From Pseudomonas chlororaphis (lineage in GTDB: Bacteria; Pseudomonadota; Gammaproteobacteria; Pseudomonadales; Pseudomonadaceae), in contig NZ_JSFK01000026.1 of assembly GCF_000783395.1 (NCBI RefSeq), forward strand, positions 93,992 to 157,991: 64,000 bases of DNA. The letters are read 5' to 3'. A program made the position numbers and the translations under genes. The notes under the pieces are model-generated. The model had not been told where the DNA came from. It did no database searches and saw only the letters and a list, made by a program, of their open reading frames with translations. How positions within the stretch are numbered: position 1 is the first letter of the stretch; every line of letters begins with the position of its first letter. Shown in pieces: positions 26,545 through 34,127 of the stretch.

Positions 26545-27872
26545 TGCTCAATTCCGTGATGGTGGTCGATGACGAAAGCAGCATTCGCAGCGCCGTCGAG
26601 CAGTGGCTGAGCCTGTCGGGGTTCGAGGTGCAGTTGTTCAGCCGCGCCGAAGAATGTCTCGCCGCACTGCCCGCGCACTTTGCCGGGGTGATCCTCAGCG
26701 ACGTGCGCATGCCCGGCATGGGTGGTCTGGCGTTGTTGGCCGAAGTGCAGAAACGCGATGCCGATCTGCCGGTGATTCTGCTCACTGGCCATGGCGATGT
26801 ACCAATGGCGGTCGAGGCGATGCGCGACGGCGCCTACGACTTTCTGGAAAAACCGTTCAGCCCGGAAACCCTGCTCGGCAGCTTGCGCCGGGCGCTGGAC
26901 AAACGCCGACTGATCCTTGAGAACCGCGCCCTGCACGAGCAGGCTGACAACCGCGCGAAACTCGACGCGACCCTGCTCGGCGTGTCCCGTGGTTTGCAGA
27001 CGTTGCGTCGGCAAGTGCTGGACTTGGCAGCGTTGCCGGTCAACGTGCTGATTCGTGGTGAAACCGGCAGCGGCAAGGAATTGGTTGCGCGCTGCCTGCA
27101 TGATTTCGGCCCGCGCGCGGCCAAGCCGTTCGTGGCACTGAACTGCGCGGCGATTCCTGAGCAGTTGTTCGAGGCCGAGTTGTTCGGGCACGAGAGCGGC
27201 GCGTTTACCGGCGCCTCGGGCAAGCGCATCGGCAAACTGGAATACGCTGACGGCGGCACACTGTTTCTCGATGAAATCGAAAGCATGCCGCTGGCGCAAC
27301 AGGTGAAACTGCTGCGGGTTTTACAAGAACAGAAGCTTGAGCGGTTGGGCTCGAACCAGAGCATCCGCGTCGATCTGCGGATTGTCGCGGCGACCAAACC
27401 GGATCTGCTCGATGAAGCTCGGGCCGGACGTTTTCGCGAGGATCTGGCGTATCGCCTGAACGTCGCCGAGCTGCGTTTGCCGCCGTTGCGCGATCGTCGT
27501 GAAGACATTCCGCTGCTGTTCGAAACCTTCGCCCACAACGCCGCTGAACGCCTGGGGCGCACTTTTCCGCCCTTGAGTGGCGCGCAATTGAGTCATCTGC
27601 TCAGCCACGACTGGCCGGGCAACGTGCGCGAACTGGCGAACGTTGCCGAACGCCAGGTGTTGGGGCTGGACGAGCCGGCACCGGGGATCGATCCGGGGCA
27701 ATCGCTGGCGGCGCAGCAGGAGGCGTTTGAGGCGCAGTGTTTGCGTGCCGCGCTGACCCGGCACAAGGGTGACGTGAAAGCGGTGCTTGAAGAACTGCAA
27801 CTGCCGCGCCGCACGTTCAATGAAAAGCTGCAGCGGCATGGGTTGAGTCGGGAGATGTTTTTGAGCGAGTGA
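26544..27872 (+). CDS. Sigma-54-dependent response regulator, DctD/MifR-like
   Basis: The 442-residue activator has a receiver domain with phospho-Asp in VILSDVRMPGMGG, a AAA+ domain with Walker A GETGSGKE, the sigma-54 contact motif GAFTGA and a Walker B region TLFLDEIESM, and a Fis-type helix-turn-helix at the C-terminus (DVKAVLEELQLPRRTFNEKL). The start codon shares an A with the kinase stop codon. A sigma-54 promoter (28181-28196) and a twin upstream motif (28093-28140) before the carrier gene are likely targets. In PAO1 the related MifS/MifR pair controls alpha-ketoglutarate uptake, which fits. Confidence 0.9.
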   Translation: MLNSVMVVDDESSIRSAVEQWLSLSGFEVQLFSRAEECLAALPAHFAGVILSDVRMPGMGGLALLAEVQKRDADLPVILLTGHGDVPMAVEAMRDGAYDFLEKPFSPETLLGSLRRALDKRRLILENRALHEQADNRAKLDATLLGVSRGLQTLRRQVLDLAALPVNVLIRGETGSGKELVARCLHDFGPRAAKPFVALNCAAIPEQLFEAELFGHESGAFTGASGKRIGKLEYADGGTLFLDEIESMPLAQQVKLLRVLQEQKLERLGSNQSIRVDLRIVAATKPDLLDEARAGRFREDLAYRLNVAELRLPPLRDRREDIPLLFETFAHNAAERLGRTFPPLSGAQLSHLLSHDWPGNVRELANVAERQVLGLDEPAPGIDPGQSLAAQQEAFEAQCLRAALTRHKGDVKAVLEELQLPRRTFNEKLQRHGLSREMFLSE

Positions 27873-27909
27873 GTCGGGCTTGGGATTTTCTGTGTGGCTG
27901 ACATCTTTC

Positions 27910-28071
27910 CCCCTCACCCCAGCCCTCTCCCCCAAGGGGGCGAGGGGGAAAGGGAGCCGATCGTTGTTGGATTTAGAGCCTGAGTTCGACGCCGAAATTG
28001 CAGGTCGGTGAATCTTTAATAAACACCGCAGTCAGTCCCCTCTCCCCCTGGGAGAGGGCTAGGGTGAGGGG
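27910..28071. repeat. Terminal-inverted-repeat element, copy 2
   Basis: The element has CCCCTCACCCCAGCCCTCTC at the left end and GAGAGGGCTAGGGTGAGGGG at the right. The right half (CAGGTCGGTGAA, then CACCGCAGTCAG) is related to copies 3 and 4. It lies between the response regulator and the carrier gene, upstream of the putative enhancer sites, and has no coding capacity. Confidence 0.7.
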
Positions 28072-28092
28072 CTTTTGATCTCAGCTCCAATA

Positions 28093-28140
28093 AGCGGAAA
28101 TCCGCTCACAAGATCAATTCCATCGGCACAAATCCGCTCA
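28093..28140 (+). promoter_or_regulatory. Candidate enhancer sites for the DctD-type regulator
   Basis: AGCGGAAATCCGCT (28093-28106) is a perfect 14-base palindrome. A half-conserved copy ending AAATCCGCTCA (to 28140) lies 32 bases downstream, three helical turns away. They are about 40-90 bases upstream of a sigma-54 promoter, a normal place for activator binding. Binding by the adjacent regulator is inferred. Confidence 0.5.
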
Positions 28141-28180
28141 CCCAATCCCGTCACCCCCTCTAAACCGGCCCTCCCCCCGT

Positions 28181-28196
28181 TGGCACACCTCCTGCT
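28181..28196 (+). promoter_or_regulatory. Sigma-54 promoter of the dicarboxylate carrier gene
   Basis: TGGCACACCTCCTGCT has the -24 GG and -12 GC elements exactly ten bases apart, differing from the consensus TGGCACG-N4-TTGC at only two positions. The carrier start codon lies 62 bases downstream. Confidence 0.75.
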
Positions 28197-28258
28197 ATAG
28201 CCCTCGCAGGCTGCGTTTCTACGCGCTCCACAAAAACAATTAAACGAAGGATCCTTCA

Positions 28259-29578
28259 ATGGATAACTCCAACGCCCTGCCACTTGGGTCGGCTGCTGTG
28301 CCCGCCAAAGAAAGAACCACCGCCAGCCGGATCAAATCGATCTTCAGCGGTTCCGTCGGCAACATGGTCGAGTGGTACGACTGGTATGTGTATGCCGCCT
28401 TCTCCCTGTACTTCGCCAAAACCTTTTTCCCTGCCGGTTCCACCACCGCCCAACTGATGAATACCGCTGCGATTTTCGCCGTCGGCTTTCTGATGCGCCC
28501 GATCGGTGGCTGGCTGATGGGCATGTACGCCGACAAGGTCGGACGTAAAAAAGCCCTGATGGCCTCGGTCTACCTGATGTGCTTCGGCTCGCTGCTGATC
28601 GCCCTCAGCCCGAACTACGAAACCATCGGCATCGGCGCGCCGATCCTGCTGGTGTTCGCGCGACTGCTGCAAGGCCTGTCGGTCGGTGGCGAATATGGCA
28701 CCTCGGCGACCTATCTCTCGGAGATGGCGACCAAGGAACGTCGCGGTTTCTTCTCCAGCTTCCAGTACGTGACCCTGATCTCCGGCCAGCTCATCGCGCT
28801 GGGCGTACTGATCGTGCTGCAAAACGTGCTGACCACTGAACAGCTGTACGCGTGGGGCTGGCGTATTCCGTTCGCCATCGGCGCGCTGTGTGCGGTCGTG
28901 GCGCTGTACCTGCGTCGTGGTATGGAAGAAACCGAGTCGTTCACCAAGAAAGAGAAGTCCAAGGAAAGCGCCATGCGCACCTTGATGCGCCACCCCAAAG
29001 AGCTGTTGACCGTGGTCGGCCTGACCATGGGCGGCACCCTGGCGTTCTACACCTACACCACTTACATGCAGAAATACCTGGTGAACACCGTCGGCATGAG
29101 CATCTCCGACTCGACCACCATTTCTGCCGCCACGCTGTTCCTGTTCATGTGCCTGCAACCGATCATCGGCGGCCTCTCGGACAAGATCGGCCGTCGTCCG
29201 ATCCTGATCGCCTTCGGCGTGCTCGGGACGATCTTCACCGTGCCGATCCTGATGACCCTGCACACCATTCAGACCTGGTGGGGCGCGTTCTTCCTGATCA
29301 TGGCAGCGCTGATCATCGTCAGCGGCTACACCTCGATCAACGCGGTGGTGAAAGCGGAATTGTTCCCGACCGAAATCCGCGCCCTGGGCGTAGGTCTGCC
29401 ATATGCGCTGACCGTGTCGATCTTCGGCGGCACCGCCGAATACATCGCGCTGTGGTTCAAGAGCATCGGCATGGAAACCGGTTACTACTGGTACGTGACG
29501 GCGTGCATCGCGGTGTCGTTGCTGGTGTACATCACCATGAAGGACACCCAGAAGCATTCGCGCATCGTCACTGACTGA
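28259..29578 (+). CDS. kgtP: Proton-coupled dicarboxylate carrier, KgtP-like (MFS, MHS family)
   Basis: The 439-residue protein has twelve predicted membrane helices and is a metabolite:proton symporter. The N-terminal GNMVEWYDWYVYAAFSLYFA and the loop-2 motif DKVGRKKAL are typical of the alpha-ketoglutarate/dicarboxylate branch; a second copy (DKIGRRPIL) sits at the middle of the protein. AAGGA precedes the ATG by eight bases. It follows a DctB/DctD-like pair and has a sigma-54 promoter with twin upstream sites, so substrate-induced expression is expected. Alpha-ketoglutarate is the best guess for substrate, but other dicarboxylates are possible. Confidence 0.85.
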   Translation: MDNSNALPLGSAAVPAKERTTASRIKSIFSGSVGNMVEWYDWYVYAAFSLYFAKTFFPAGSTTAQLMNTAAIFAVGFLMRPIGGWLMGMYADKVGRKKALMASVYLMCFGSLLIALSPNYETIGIGAPILLVFARLLQGLSVGGEYGTSATYLSEMATKERRGFFSSFQYVTLISGQLIALGVLIVLQNVLTTEQLYAWGWRIPFAIGALCAVVALYLRRGMEETESFTKKEKSKESAMRTLMRHPKELLTVVGLTMGGTLAFYTYTTYMQKYLVNTVGMSISDSTTISAATLFLFMCLQPIIGGLSDKIGRRPILIAFGVLGTIFTVPILMTLHTIQTWWGAFFLIMAALIIVSGYTSINAVVKAELFPTEIRALGVGLPYALTVSIFGGTAEYIALWFKSIGMETGYYWYVTACIAVSLLVYITMKDTQKHSRIVTD

Positions 29579-29589
29579 TCGGGTTTTCA

Positions 29590-29613
29590 CAGCCACTGCA
29601 ACGGTGGCTGTTC
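29590..29613 (+). terminator. Probable terminator of the carrier gene
   Basis: CAGCCAC pairs with GTGGCTG across a seven-base loop, followed by TTCT. The stem is modest and the T-run short. Confidence 0.55.
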
Positions 29614-29615
29614 TG

Positions 29616-29716
29616 GCCCCAATCGCTGGCAAGCCAGCTCCCACAAGTTTCGCGTCGTACACAAGGTCTGTGAACGGCGCTGTCATTGTGGGAGCTGGCT
29701 TGCCAGCGATTGGGGC
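29616..29716. repeat. REPIN-type inverted pair (GCTGGCAAGCCAGC family)
   Basis: GCCCCAATCGCTGGCAAGCC and its inverted partner GGCTTGCCAGCGATTGGGGC bracket about 40 bases of unrelated DNA. The same family occurs at 41512 and 55501. It lies between two convergent genes. Confidence 0.8.
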
Positions 29717-29725
29717 AACTCGGTA

Positions 29726-30481
29726 TCAAGTCAACTCGGCAACCTGCGGCTTGCCATAACGCTTCTGCGCATACGAAGCGCCGATAATCATCACCAGCAA
29801 AATCCCCGCCAGCACCGCCGACGAGCCGATGGTGCCGAAGTCCAGCCCACCCTTTTCATGTGGCTTGGTCATCAAGTCGCCCAGGGTCGCGCCAAACGGC
29901 CGGGTCAGCACGAACGCCACCCAGAACAACAGCACCGTGGAAATCCTGGTGAAGTATTTCAACAGCACGACTGCCGCGATGGTCGAGCCAATCAACAGCG
30001 CGCCACCGGCAAAACCCAGCCCTGAATCGTCGGCAAGATAGTCGCCCAGCGCGGTGCCTAGGGTGTTGGAAAACAGAATCGCCATCCAGTAGAACATCTC
30101 GCCACGGAAGGTCTGCACCTTGCTGACATTGAGCGAATCACCGCTAAGGCGCCACGCGGCGAAGATCGCCAGCAGAATGGCGATAAGGATCATCGAGCCA
30201 GTGGCGTAACCCAGTCCGAGGGTGCGGTCCATGAAGTCCGACATGGTCGTGCCGGCGGTGCTGGTCGACAGGATCACCAGCCAGTACAGCAATGGCTTAT
30301 ACGTCTTGGCCATCAACTGCGTGATCAGCGTCAGCACAAACACGCTGATCAGAATCAGCGAGCTCATGGCGTAGCCGACGTTGAGGGTCATCGACAACAA
30401 ATCCCCCGCGGTTTCCCCCAGGGTCGTCGCGCAGATTTTCATGACCCAGAAGGCCAGGGTGATTTGAGGAAGTTTATTCAT
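29726..30481 (-). CDS. Predicted inner-membrane protein (COG4705-like internal repeats)
   Basis: The 251-residue protein has about eight hydrophobic helices arranged as four related units. Each contains a (T/S)xGTxxGD-type motif (TLGETAGDLL, TAGTTMSDFM, TLGTALGDYL, PFGATLGDLM). This is the pattern of COG4705-type membrane-anchored proteins of unknown function. The ATG at 30481 has GGAG about 11 bases upstream; a longer upstream frame lacks support. It is divergent from the octapeptide-repeat gene across a 341-base AT-rich gap. Transport or ion handling is possible but not shown. Confidence 0.8.
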   Translation of the reverse strand: MNKLPQITLAFWVMKICATTLGETAGDLLSMTLNVGYAMSSLILISVFVLTLITQLMAKTYKPLLYWLVILSTSTAGTTMSDFMDRTLGLGYATGSMILIAILLAIFAAWRLSGDSLNVSKVQTFRGEMFYWMAILFSNTLGTALGDYLADDSGLGFAGGALLIGSTIAAVVLLKYFTRISTVLLFWVAFVLTRPFGATLGDLMTKPHEKGGLDFGTIGSSAVLAGILLVMIIGASYAQKRYGKPQVAELT

Positions 30482-30822
30482 CGTAGGCAACACTCCAGTG
30501 TGTGACGGCCGGTTCTTGGTTTTCTGGCCACGGGCAGACTGGCGTTGCAACGGTGAAAACGCGGTCGGCAAAGTATGAAAAATCTGTCACACAGCGCAAA
30601 ACAGCGATTAATCGCTAATTAATGCTGCCCCTGCATTCTGCAATCACCTGATCGATGAACTGCGCGACGCTCGCTGCGACGACGAAAGCGAATCGAATGC
30701 ATCGCCCTTAATATCAAGTTAATCGATTGTTCTTAGCATTATTTTGCACTTTTTAATCAATTTAATTGGCGTAGCATTAAACCCATGCAAGACACACCGC
30801 CAACGAATCCGGAGTAACCGAC
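30482..30822. other. 341-base AT-rich divergent intergenic region
   Basis: No gene is visible. The part at 30590-30780 is far richer in A and T than its surroundings (for example TTTTTAATCAATTTAATTGG). It must hold the promoter of the octapeptide-repeat gene and that of the membrane protein gene. I could not assign a clear operator. Confidence 0.5.
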
Positions 30823-31098
30823 ATGAAAACCAAACTGATCCTCGCCCTGACCCTGTCCGTACTGGCCGCCAATACCTTCGCTGCCGACGGCTCGGATCGC
30901 ACCAAATCCGCCGACTTCATCAACGGCGCCAGCGCCGCAATCGAAACCAGCCACACCGGTACTTATGCCGCTGACGGTTTTGATAAAACCAGCCTTGGCA
31001 AAGCTGTGGCTGCCGATGGTTTCGATAAAACCAACCTGGGTAAAACCGTCGCGGCTGACGGCTTCGACAAGACCGGTACCGCCGCTGCCATCAGCTAA
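30823..31098 (+). CDS. Small secreted protein with AADGFDKT repeats
   Basis: The 91-residue protein has a clean Sec signal peptide (MKTKLILALTLSVLAANTFA, cleavage near residue 20). The mature part carries AADGSDRT, then three repeats of AADGFDKT separated by LGK(A/T)V-type linkers. The acidic-aromatic octapeptide recalls short metal- or ligand-binding repeats, but I know no function for it. A good terminator follows at 31118. Expression as an abundant single-gene transcript is plausible from the AT-rich promoter and strong stem. It is not shadowed by a longer gene. Confidence 0.85.
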   Translation: MKTKLILALTLSVLAANTFAADGSDRTKSADFINGASAAIETSHTGTYAADGFDKTSLGKAVAADGFDKTNLGKTVAADGFDKTGTAAAIS

Positions 31099-31117
31099 GT
31101 ATCTGCAGTCCTCTCAC

Positions 31118-31140
31118 AGCCCGGCTTCGGCCGGGCTTAG
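31118..31140 (+). terminator. Terminator of the octapeptide-repeat gene
   Basis: AGCCCGGC and GCCGGGCT pair around a TTCG tetraloop, 20 bases after the stop codon. A weak T-rich tail (TAGTCATTT) follows. Confidence 0.7.
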
Positions 31141-31183
31141 TCATTTCTGGGGGATGAAGATTTCCTGAATTCACATCAAACAC

Positions 31184-31272
31184 TGTGGGAGCGAGCCTGC
31201 TCGCGAAGACGTCGTGTCAGGCGATATCAATGCAACTGACCCGACGCTTTCGCGAGCAGGCTCGCTCCCACA
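31184..31272. repeat. REPIN (GTGGGAGCGAGCCTGCTCGC family)
   Basis: TGTGGGAGCGAGCCTGCTCG and its inverted partner enclose about 40 unrelated bases. Sister copies lie at 37253 and 41106. Confidence 0.85.
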
Positions 31273-31374
31273 GGGGAATTTCATAGCTTGGAATATCGGT
31301 GTCTGGCTGGAAATATGCGGGGCGCCCTTGCACTATGGCTGCATCCGAAACGCAGACTCAGGAATTCACCCGCC

Positions 31375-32004
31375 ATGCCCGATGACATCCACTTCTACGA
31401 ACCCGCCAACGGCCACGGTCTGCCCCACGATCCGTTCAACGCCATCGTCGGCCCGCGCCCGATCGGCTGGATTTCCTCGCAGGATGCCAACGGCCAGTTG
31501 AACCTGGCGCCGTACAGTTTTTTCAACGCCTTTAACTACATCCCGCCGATCATTGGTTTTTCCAGCGTCGGGCGCAAAGACAGCCTGAACAACATCGAGC
31601 AGACCGGCGAATTCGTCTGGAACCTCGCCACCCGCCCGCTGGCCGAGCAGATGAATCAGAGCTGCGCGATGGTCGCGCCGCAGGTCAACGAATTTGAATT
31701 GGCAGGATTGACGACGGTCGCGTCAAAGGTGATTTCGGTGCCACGGGTGGCCGAGAGTCCGGTGTCCTTTGAATGCAAGGTCACGCAGATCATTCAGTTG
31801 CAGCGTGCCGATGGCGAGACGGTGCCGAGCTGGCTGATCCTCGGCGAAGTGGTTGCCGTGCATATCGCCAAGTGGCTGTTGAAGGACGGCATCTACGACA
31901 CCGCCGCGGCAGAACCGATTCTGCGCGGCGGCGGGCCGGCGGATTATTTCCAGTTAGGGCCTGAGGCCCTGTTCAAGATGTGGCGTCCGGGCGCAAACAA
32001 GTAA
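31375..32004 (+). CDS. Flavin reductase-like FMN-binding protein
   Basis: The 209-residue protein has the split-barrel flavin reductase fold: PRPIGWISSQDANGQLNLAPYSFF (about residues 25-48) binds FMN in this family, followed by GFSSVGRKDSLNNIEQTGEFVWN. Members reduce flavins with NAD(P)H or act as small oxidoreductases. AGGA lies 11 bases before the ATG at 31375; a longer upstream frame overlaps the REPIN. It converges with an 83-codon unknown gene. No monooxygenase partner is adjacent on the same strand. Confidence 0.85.
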   Translation: MPDDIHFYEPANGHGLPHDPFNAIVGPRPIGWISSQDANGQLNLAPYSFFNAFNYIPPIIGFSSVGRKDSLNNIEQTGEFVWNLATRPLAEQMNQSCAMVAPQVNEFELAGLTTVASKVISVPRVAESPVSFECKVTQIIQLQRADGETVPSWLILGEVVAVHIAKWLLKDGIYDTAAAEPILRGGGPADYFQLGPEALFKMWRPGANK

Positions 32005-32008
32005 CGCG

Positions 32009-32251
32009 TTACCAGATCAACTCGGCGTCTTCAGTGACGCCCTTGAGGTTATCCAGCTCATTGATGGCCGCTTCATCGGCAGCAATCGCACCGGGGAAGA
32101 CTTGATCATTCAGCAGTTTGTGAAAGCGTGGTGCGCCGCCATCGACCAGGGCCTTGACCGCGATTGCCGCGTGATAGCCCTTGTTGCCACCCAACTCGAC
32201 GGGGACGACTGCGGAAACTGCTTCGAAGTGCTCGAACTCTTTACGTGCCAT
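32009..32251 (-). CDS. Hypothetical protein, 80 residues
   Basis: A short acidic protein with no signal peptide and no motif I recognise (ends TEDAELIW). A start at 32251 has GGGA eight bases upstream; one at 32260 is also possible and adds three residues. It lies 44 bases after the quinol monooxygenase-like gene on the same strand and may be its operon partner. Steady codon use and a standard start support a real gene. Confidence 0.6.
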   Translation of the reverse strand: MARKEFEHFEAVSAVVPVELGGNKGYHAAIAVKALVDGGAPRFHKLLNDQVFPGAIAADEAAINELDNLKGVTEDAELIW

Positions 32252-32295
32252 GTCACACATCCCGGCTCAGACAAATTAAGCCGGACATTAAACCC

Positions 32296-32649
32296 TCAAC
32301 CGACGAGTTTGTGTACCGGCGCCGGACATTGGCCGAGGGCTTGCGCCGCCGACACATCCTTGAAGGTGTGGAAGTCGAGGCTATTGACCACCAGCTCCTG
32401 CACCAGCTCGGCGAAGATTTCCATCGACGGGCTGTTGAAATAGTTGGTCATCATTTGCTGACTGCTCCAGAACCCTGAGACCAGCCACAACTCGGGATCA
32501 CACTGCGAATGCTGCAAGGCAAAGCTCAGGCAACCGGGGGCGGCGCGGGACGGATCGATCAACGCACTGAGGCGCACACCGAGTTCCGCCGAACGCCCGG
32601 CGCGCGCTCGAACGAAGGCCATATGACTGACGGGAATCTGCTTGGACAT
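32296..32649 (-). CDS. Antibiotic biosynthesis monooxygenase (ABM) domain protein
   Basis: The 117-residue protein has the small ferredoxin-like ABM fold used by quinol monooxygenases (YgiN) and heme-degrading enzymes. HMAFVRARAGRSAELGVRLS is the first strand-helix unit, and the SFALQHSQCDPELWLVSGFW segment is the second. No heme ligand signature stands out. It is divergent from an AraC-type activator gene whose product probably regulates it, with a perfect ten-base direct repeat between them. Confidence 0.8.
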   Translation of the reverse strand: MSKQIPVSHMAFVRARAGRSAELGVRLSALIDPSRAAPGCLSFALQHSQCDPELWLVSGFWSSQQMMTNYFNSPSMEIFAELVQELVVNSLDFHTFKDVSAAQALGQCPAPVHKLVG

Positions 32650-32784
32650 GTTCAACCCTCCCAGGGAGTCGCGTGGCAGCCGGGGGACGGGCTGCGACAG
32701 GATCAAAGGTTAAGGGCCGTACGCCGGGAGCCGTTAGTCGATTCCTGCCGCCGCGTTGCACAATCCTGCGAGACTGCACACGGG

Positions 32785-32804
32785 ACCTGTAACAACCTGT
32801 AAAA
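32785..32804. promoter_or_regulatory. Ten-base tandem direct repeat between monooxygenase and AraC gene
   Basis: ACCTGTAACA is followed at once by ACCTGTAAAA, agreeing at nine of ten positions. Direct repeats spaced one helical turn apart are typical for AraC-family dimers. The rest of the 338-base gap (32650-32987) shows no gene. Confidence 0.5.
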
Positions 32805-32987
32805 CTGCGTCACACGGTTGTCATACGGCGTATCAAGCAAGTTTTCCGCTCTGTGTCCTGCTATGGCTGGGCATGCTCATGAGCCCAAGCAGAATCAGGC
32901 AAGCATTTCGCAGGATGTGTCTACCGCTGGCGCTTGCACAAACATATGCTCTGCTCCATTCCACCTCCCCTGCCGAGGATGCCGTGC

Positions 32988-33917
32988 ATGACGTCATTCG
33001 ATCGTTTTCAAGCCGAACCCACTGCTGACATGGAAAAACAGCGCGCGGAACTGGCGGCGATCATCCGCCGCAACACCACCGACGATGGCAGCTACGAGAC
33101 CGCCATCGGCTCGCTGTTCATGTCGCGCCACACCCGATCCCATGACTTCGCTCCGGTGCTCGCGCAACCGGCTCTGTGCATCATGGCGCAGGGCCGCAAA
33201 GAGGTGCGGCTGGCCGATGAATACTTCAATTACGACCCGCTGAATTATCTGGTGGTGTCGGTTTCGATGCCGTTGAGCGGGCGCGTGGTCAATGTCTCGC
33301 CGGAAGAACCGATCCTCGCCGTGCGCCTGGACATCGACCCGACCGAAATCACCGCGCTGATCGCTGACGCCGGCCCGATGGGCGTGCCGACCCGGCCGAC
33401 CGGACGCGGTTTGTATGTCGAGCAGATCGACAGCTCGATGCTTGATGCGGTGCTGCGTCTGGCACGTTTGCTCGATGCGCCGAAAGACATCGCCATGCTT
33501 GCGCCGCTGATTCGCCGGGAGATTCTTTATCGCCTGCTACGCAGCCCGCAGGGGCATCGCTTGTATGAGATCGCGATTGCCAACAGCCAGAGCCATCGCA
33601 TCAGCCAGGCGATCAAATGGTTGAACGGCAATTTTGAACAGCCACTGCGCATTGATGATCTGGCGAAAGAAGTGAATCTGAGTGTGTCGACGTTGCATCA
33701 CCGGTTTAAGGCGATGACGGCGATGAGTCCTTTGCAATATCAGAAGCAGTTGCGCTTGCAGGAAGCGCGGCGGTTGATGTTGGCGGAAGGGCTGGAGGCT
33801 TCGGCGGCGGGGTATCGGGTGGGGTATGAAAGTCCGTCGCAGTTCAGCCGTGAGTACAGCCGGCTGTTTGGTGCGCCGCCGTTAAGGGATTTGGCGCGGT
33901 TGCGACTTTCGGTGTGA
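32988..33917 (+). CDS. AraC-family transcriptional regulator
   Basis: The 309-residue protein has an AraC-type N-terminal sensing domain (CIMAQGRKEVRLADEYF) and two helix-turn-helix units at the C-terminus (DDLAKEVNLSVSTLHHRFK and the AAGYRVGYESPSQFSREY segment). It belongs to the group of activators of dehydrogenases and monooxygenases. GAGG lies nine bases before the ATG at 32988. It is divergent from the ABM gene and probably controls it; the aldehyde dehydrogenase gene downstream is convergent, so a link there is weaker. Confidence 0.88.
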   Translation: MTSFDRFQAEPTADMEKQRAELAAIIRRNTTDDGSYETAIGSLFMSRHTRSHDFAPVLAQPALCIMAQGRKEVRLADEYFNYDPLNYLVVSVSMPLSGRVVNVSPEEPILAVRLDIDPTEITALIADAGPMGVPTRPTGRGLYVEQIDSSMLDAVLRLARLLDAPKDIAMLAPLIRREILYRLLRSPQGHRLYEIAIANSQSHRISQAIKWLNGNFEQPLRIDDLAKEVNLSVSTLHHRFKAMTAMSPLQYQKQLRLQEARRLMLAEGLEASAAGYRVGYESPSQFSREYSRLFGAPPLRDLARLRLSV

Positions 33918-33927
33918 CCGTTAGAAG

Positions 33928-34120
33928 CCCCTCACCCTAACCCTCCCGAAACGTCGGACCGCCCGAAGGGAGAGGGGACTGATTGGGGGATATTCAAGAG
34001 GTTCACCGACTTGAACGATTCGCTTTGAATCCATAATCAACTCGATTTTTTCAGGTCGGCGAACATCGCCAGACACCGCGGTCGGCCCCCTCTCCCTCCG
34101 GGAGAGGGCTGGGGTGAGGG
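33928..34120. repeat. Terminal-inverted-repeat element, copy 3
   Basis: 193 bases between CCCCTCACCCTAACCCTCCC and GGAGAGGGCTGGGGTGAGGG. It closely matches copy 4 (38331-38522) over its full length, including the internal ATTCAAGAGGTTC and AACGATTCGCTTTGAATCC segments. It fills the gap between the AraC gene and the aldehyde dehydrogenase gene. Confidence 0.8.
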
Positions 34121-34127
34121 TAAGCTT

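Noticed and set aside
30784..30816. Ten-codon leader frame before the octapeptide-repeat gene
   Set aside because: It has no ribosome binding site and no attenuator-like structure; probably chance.
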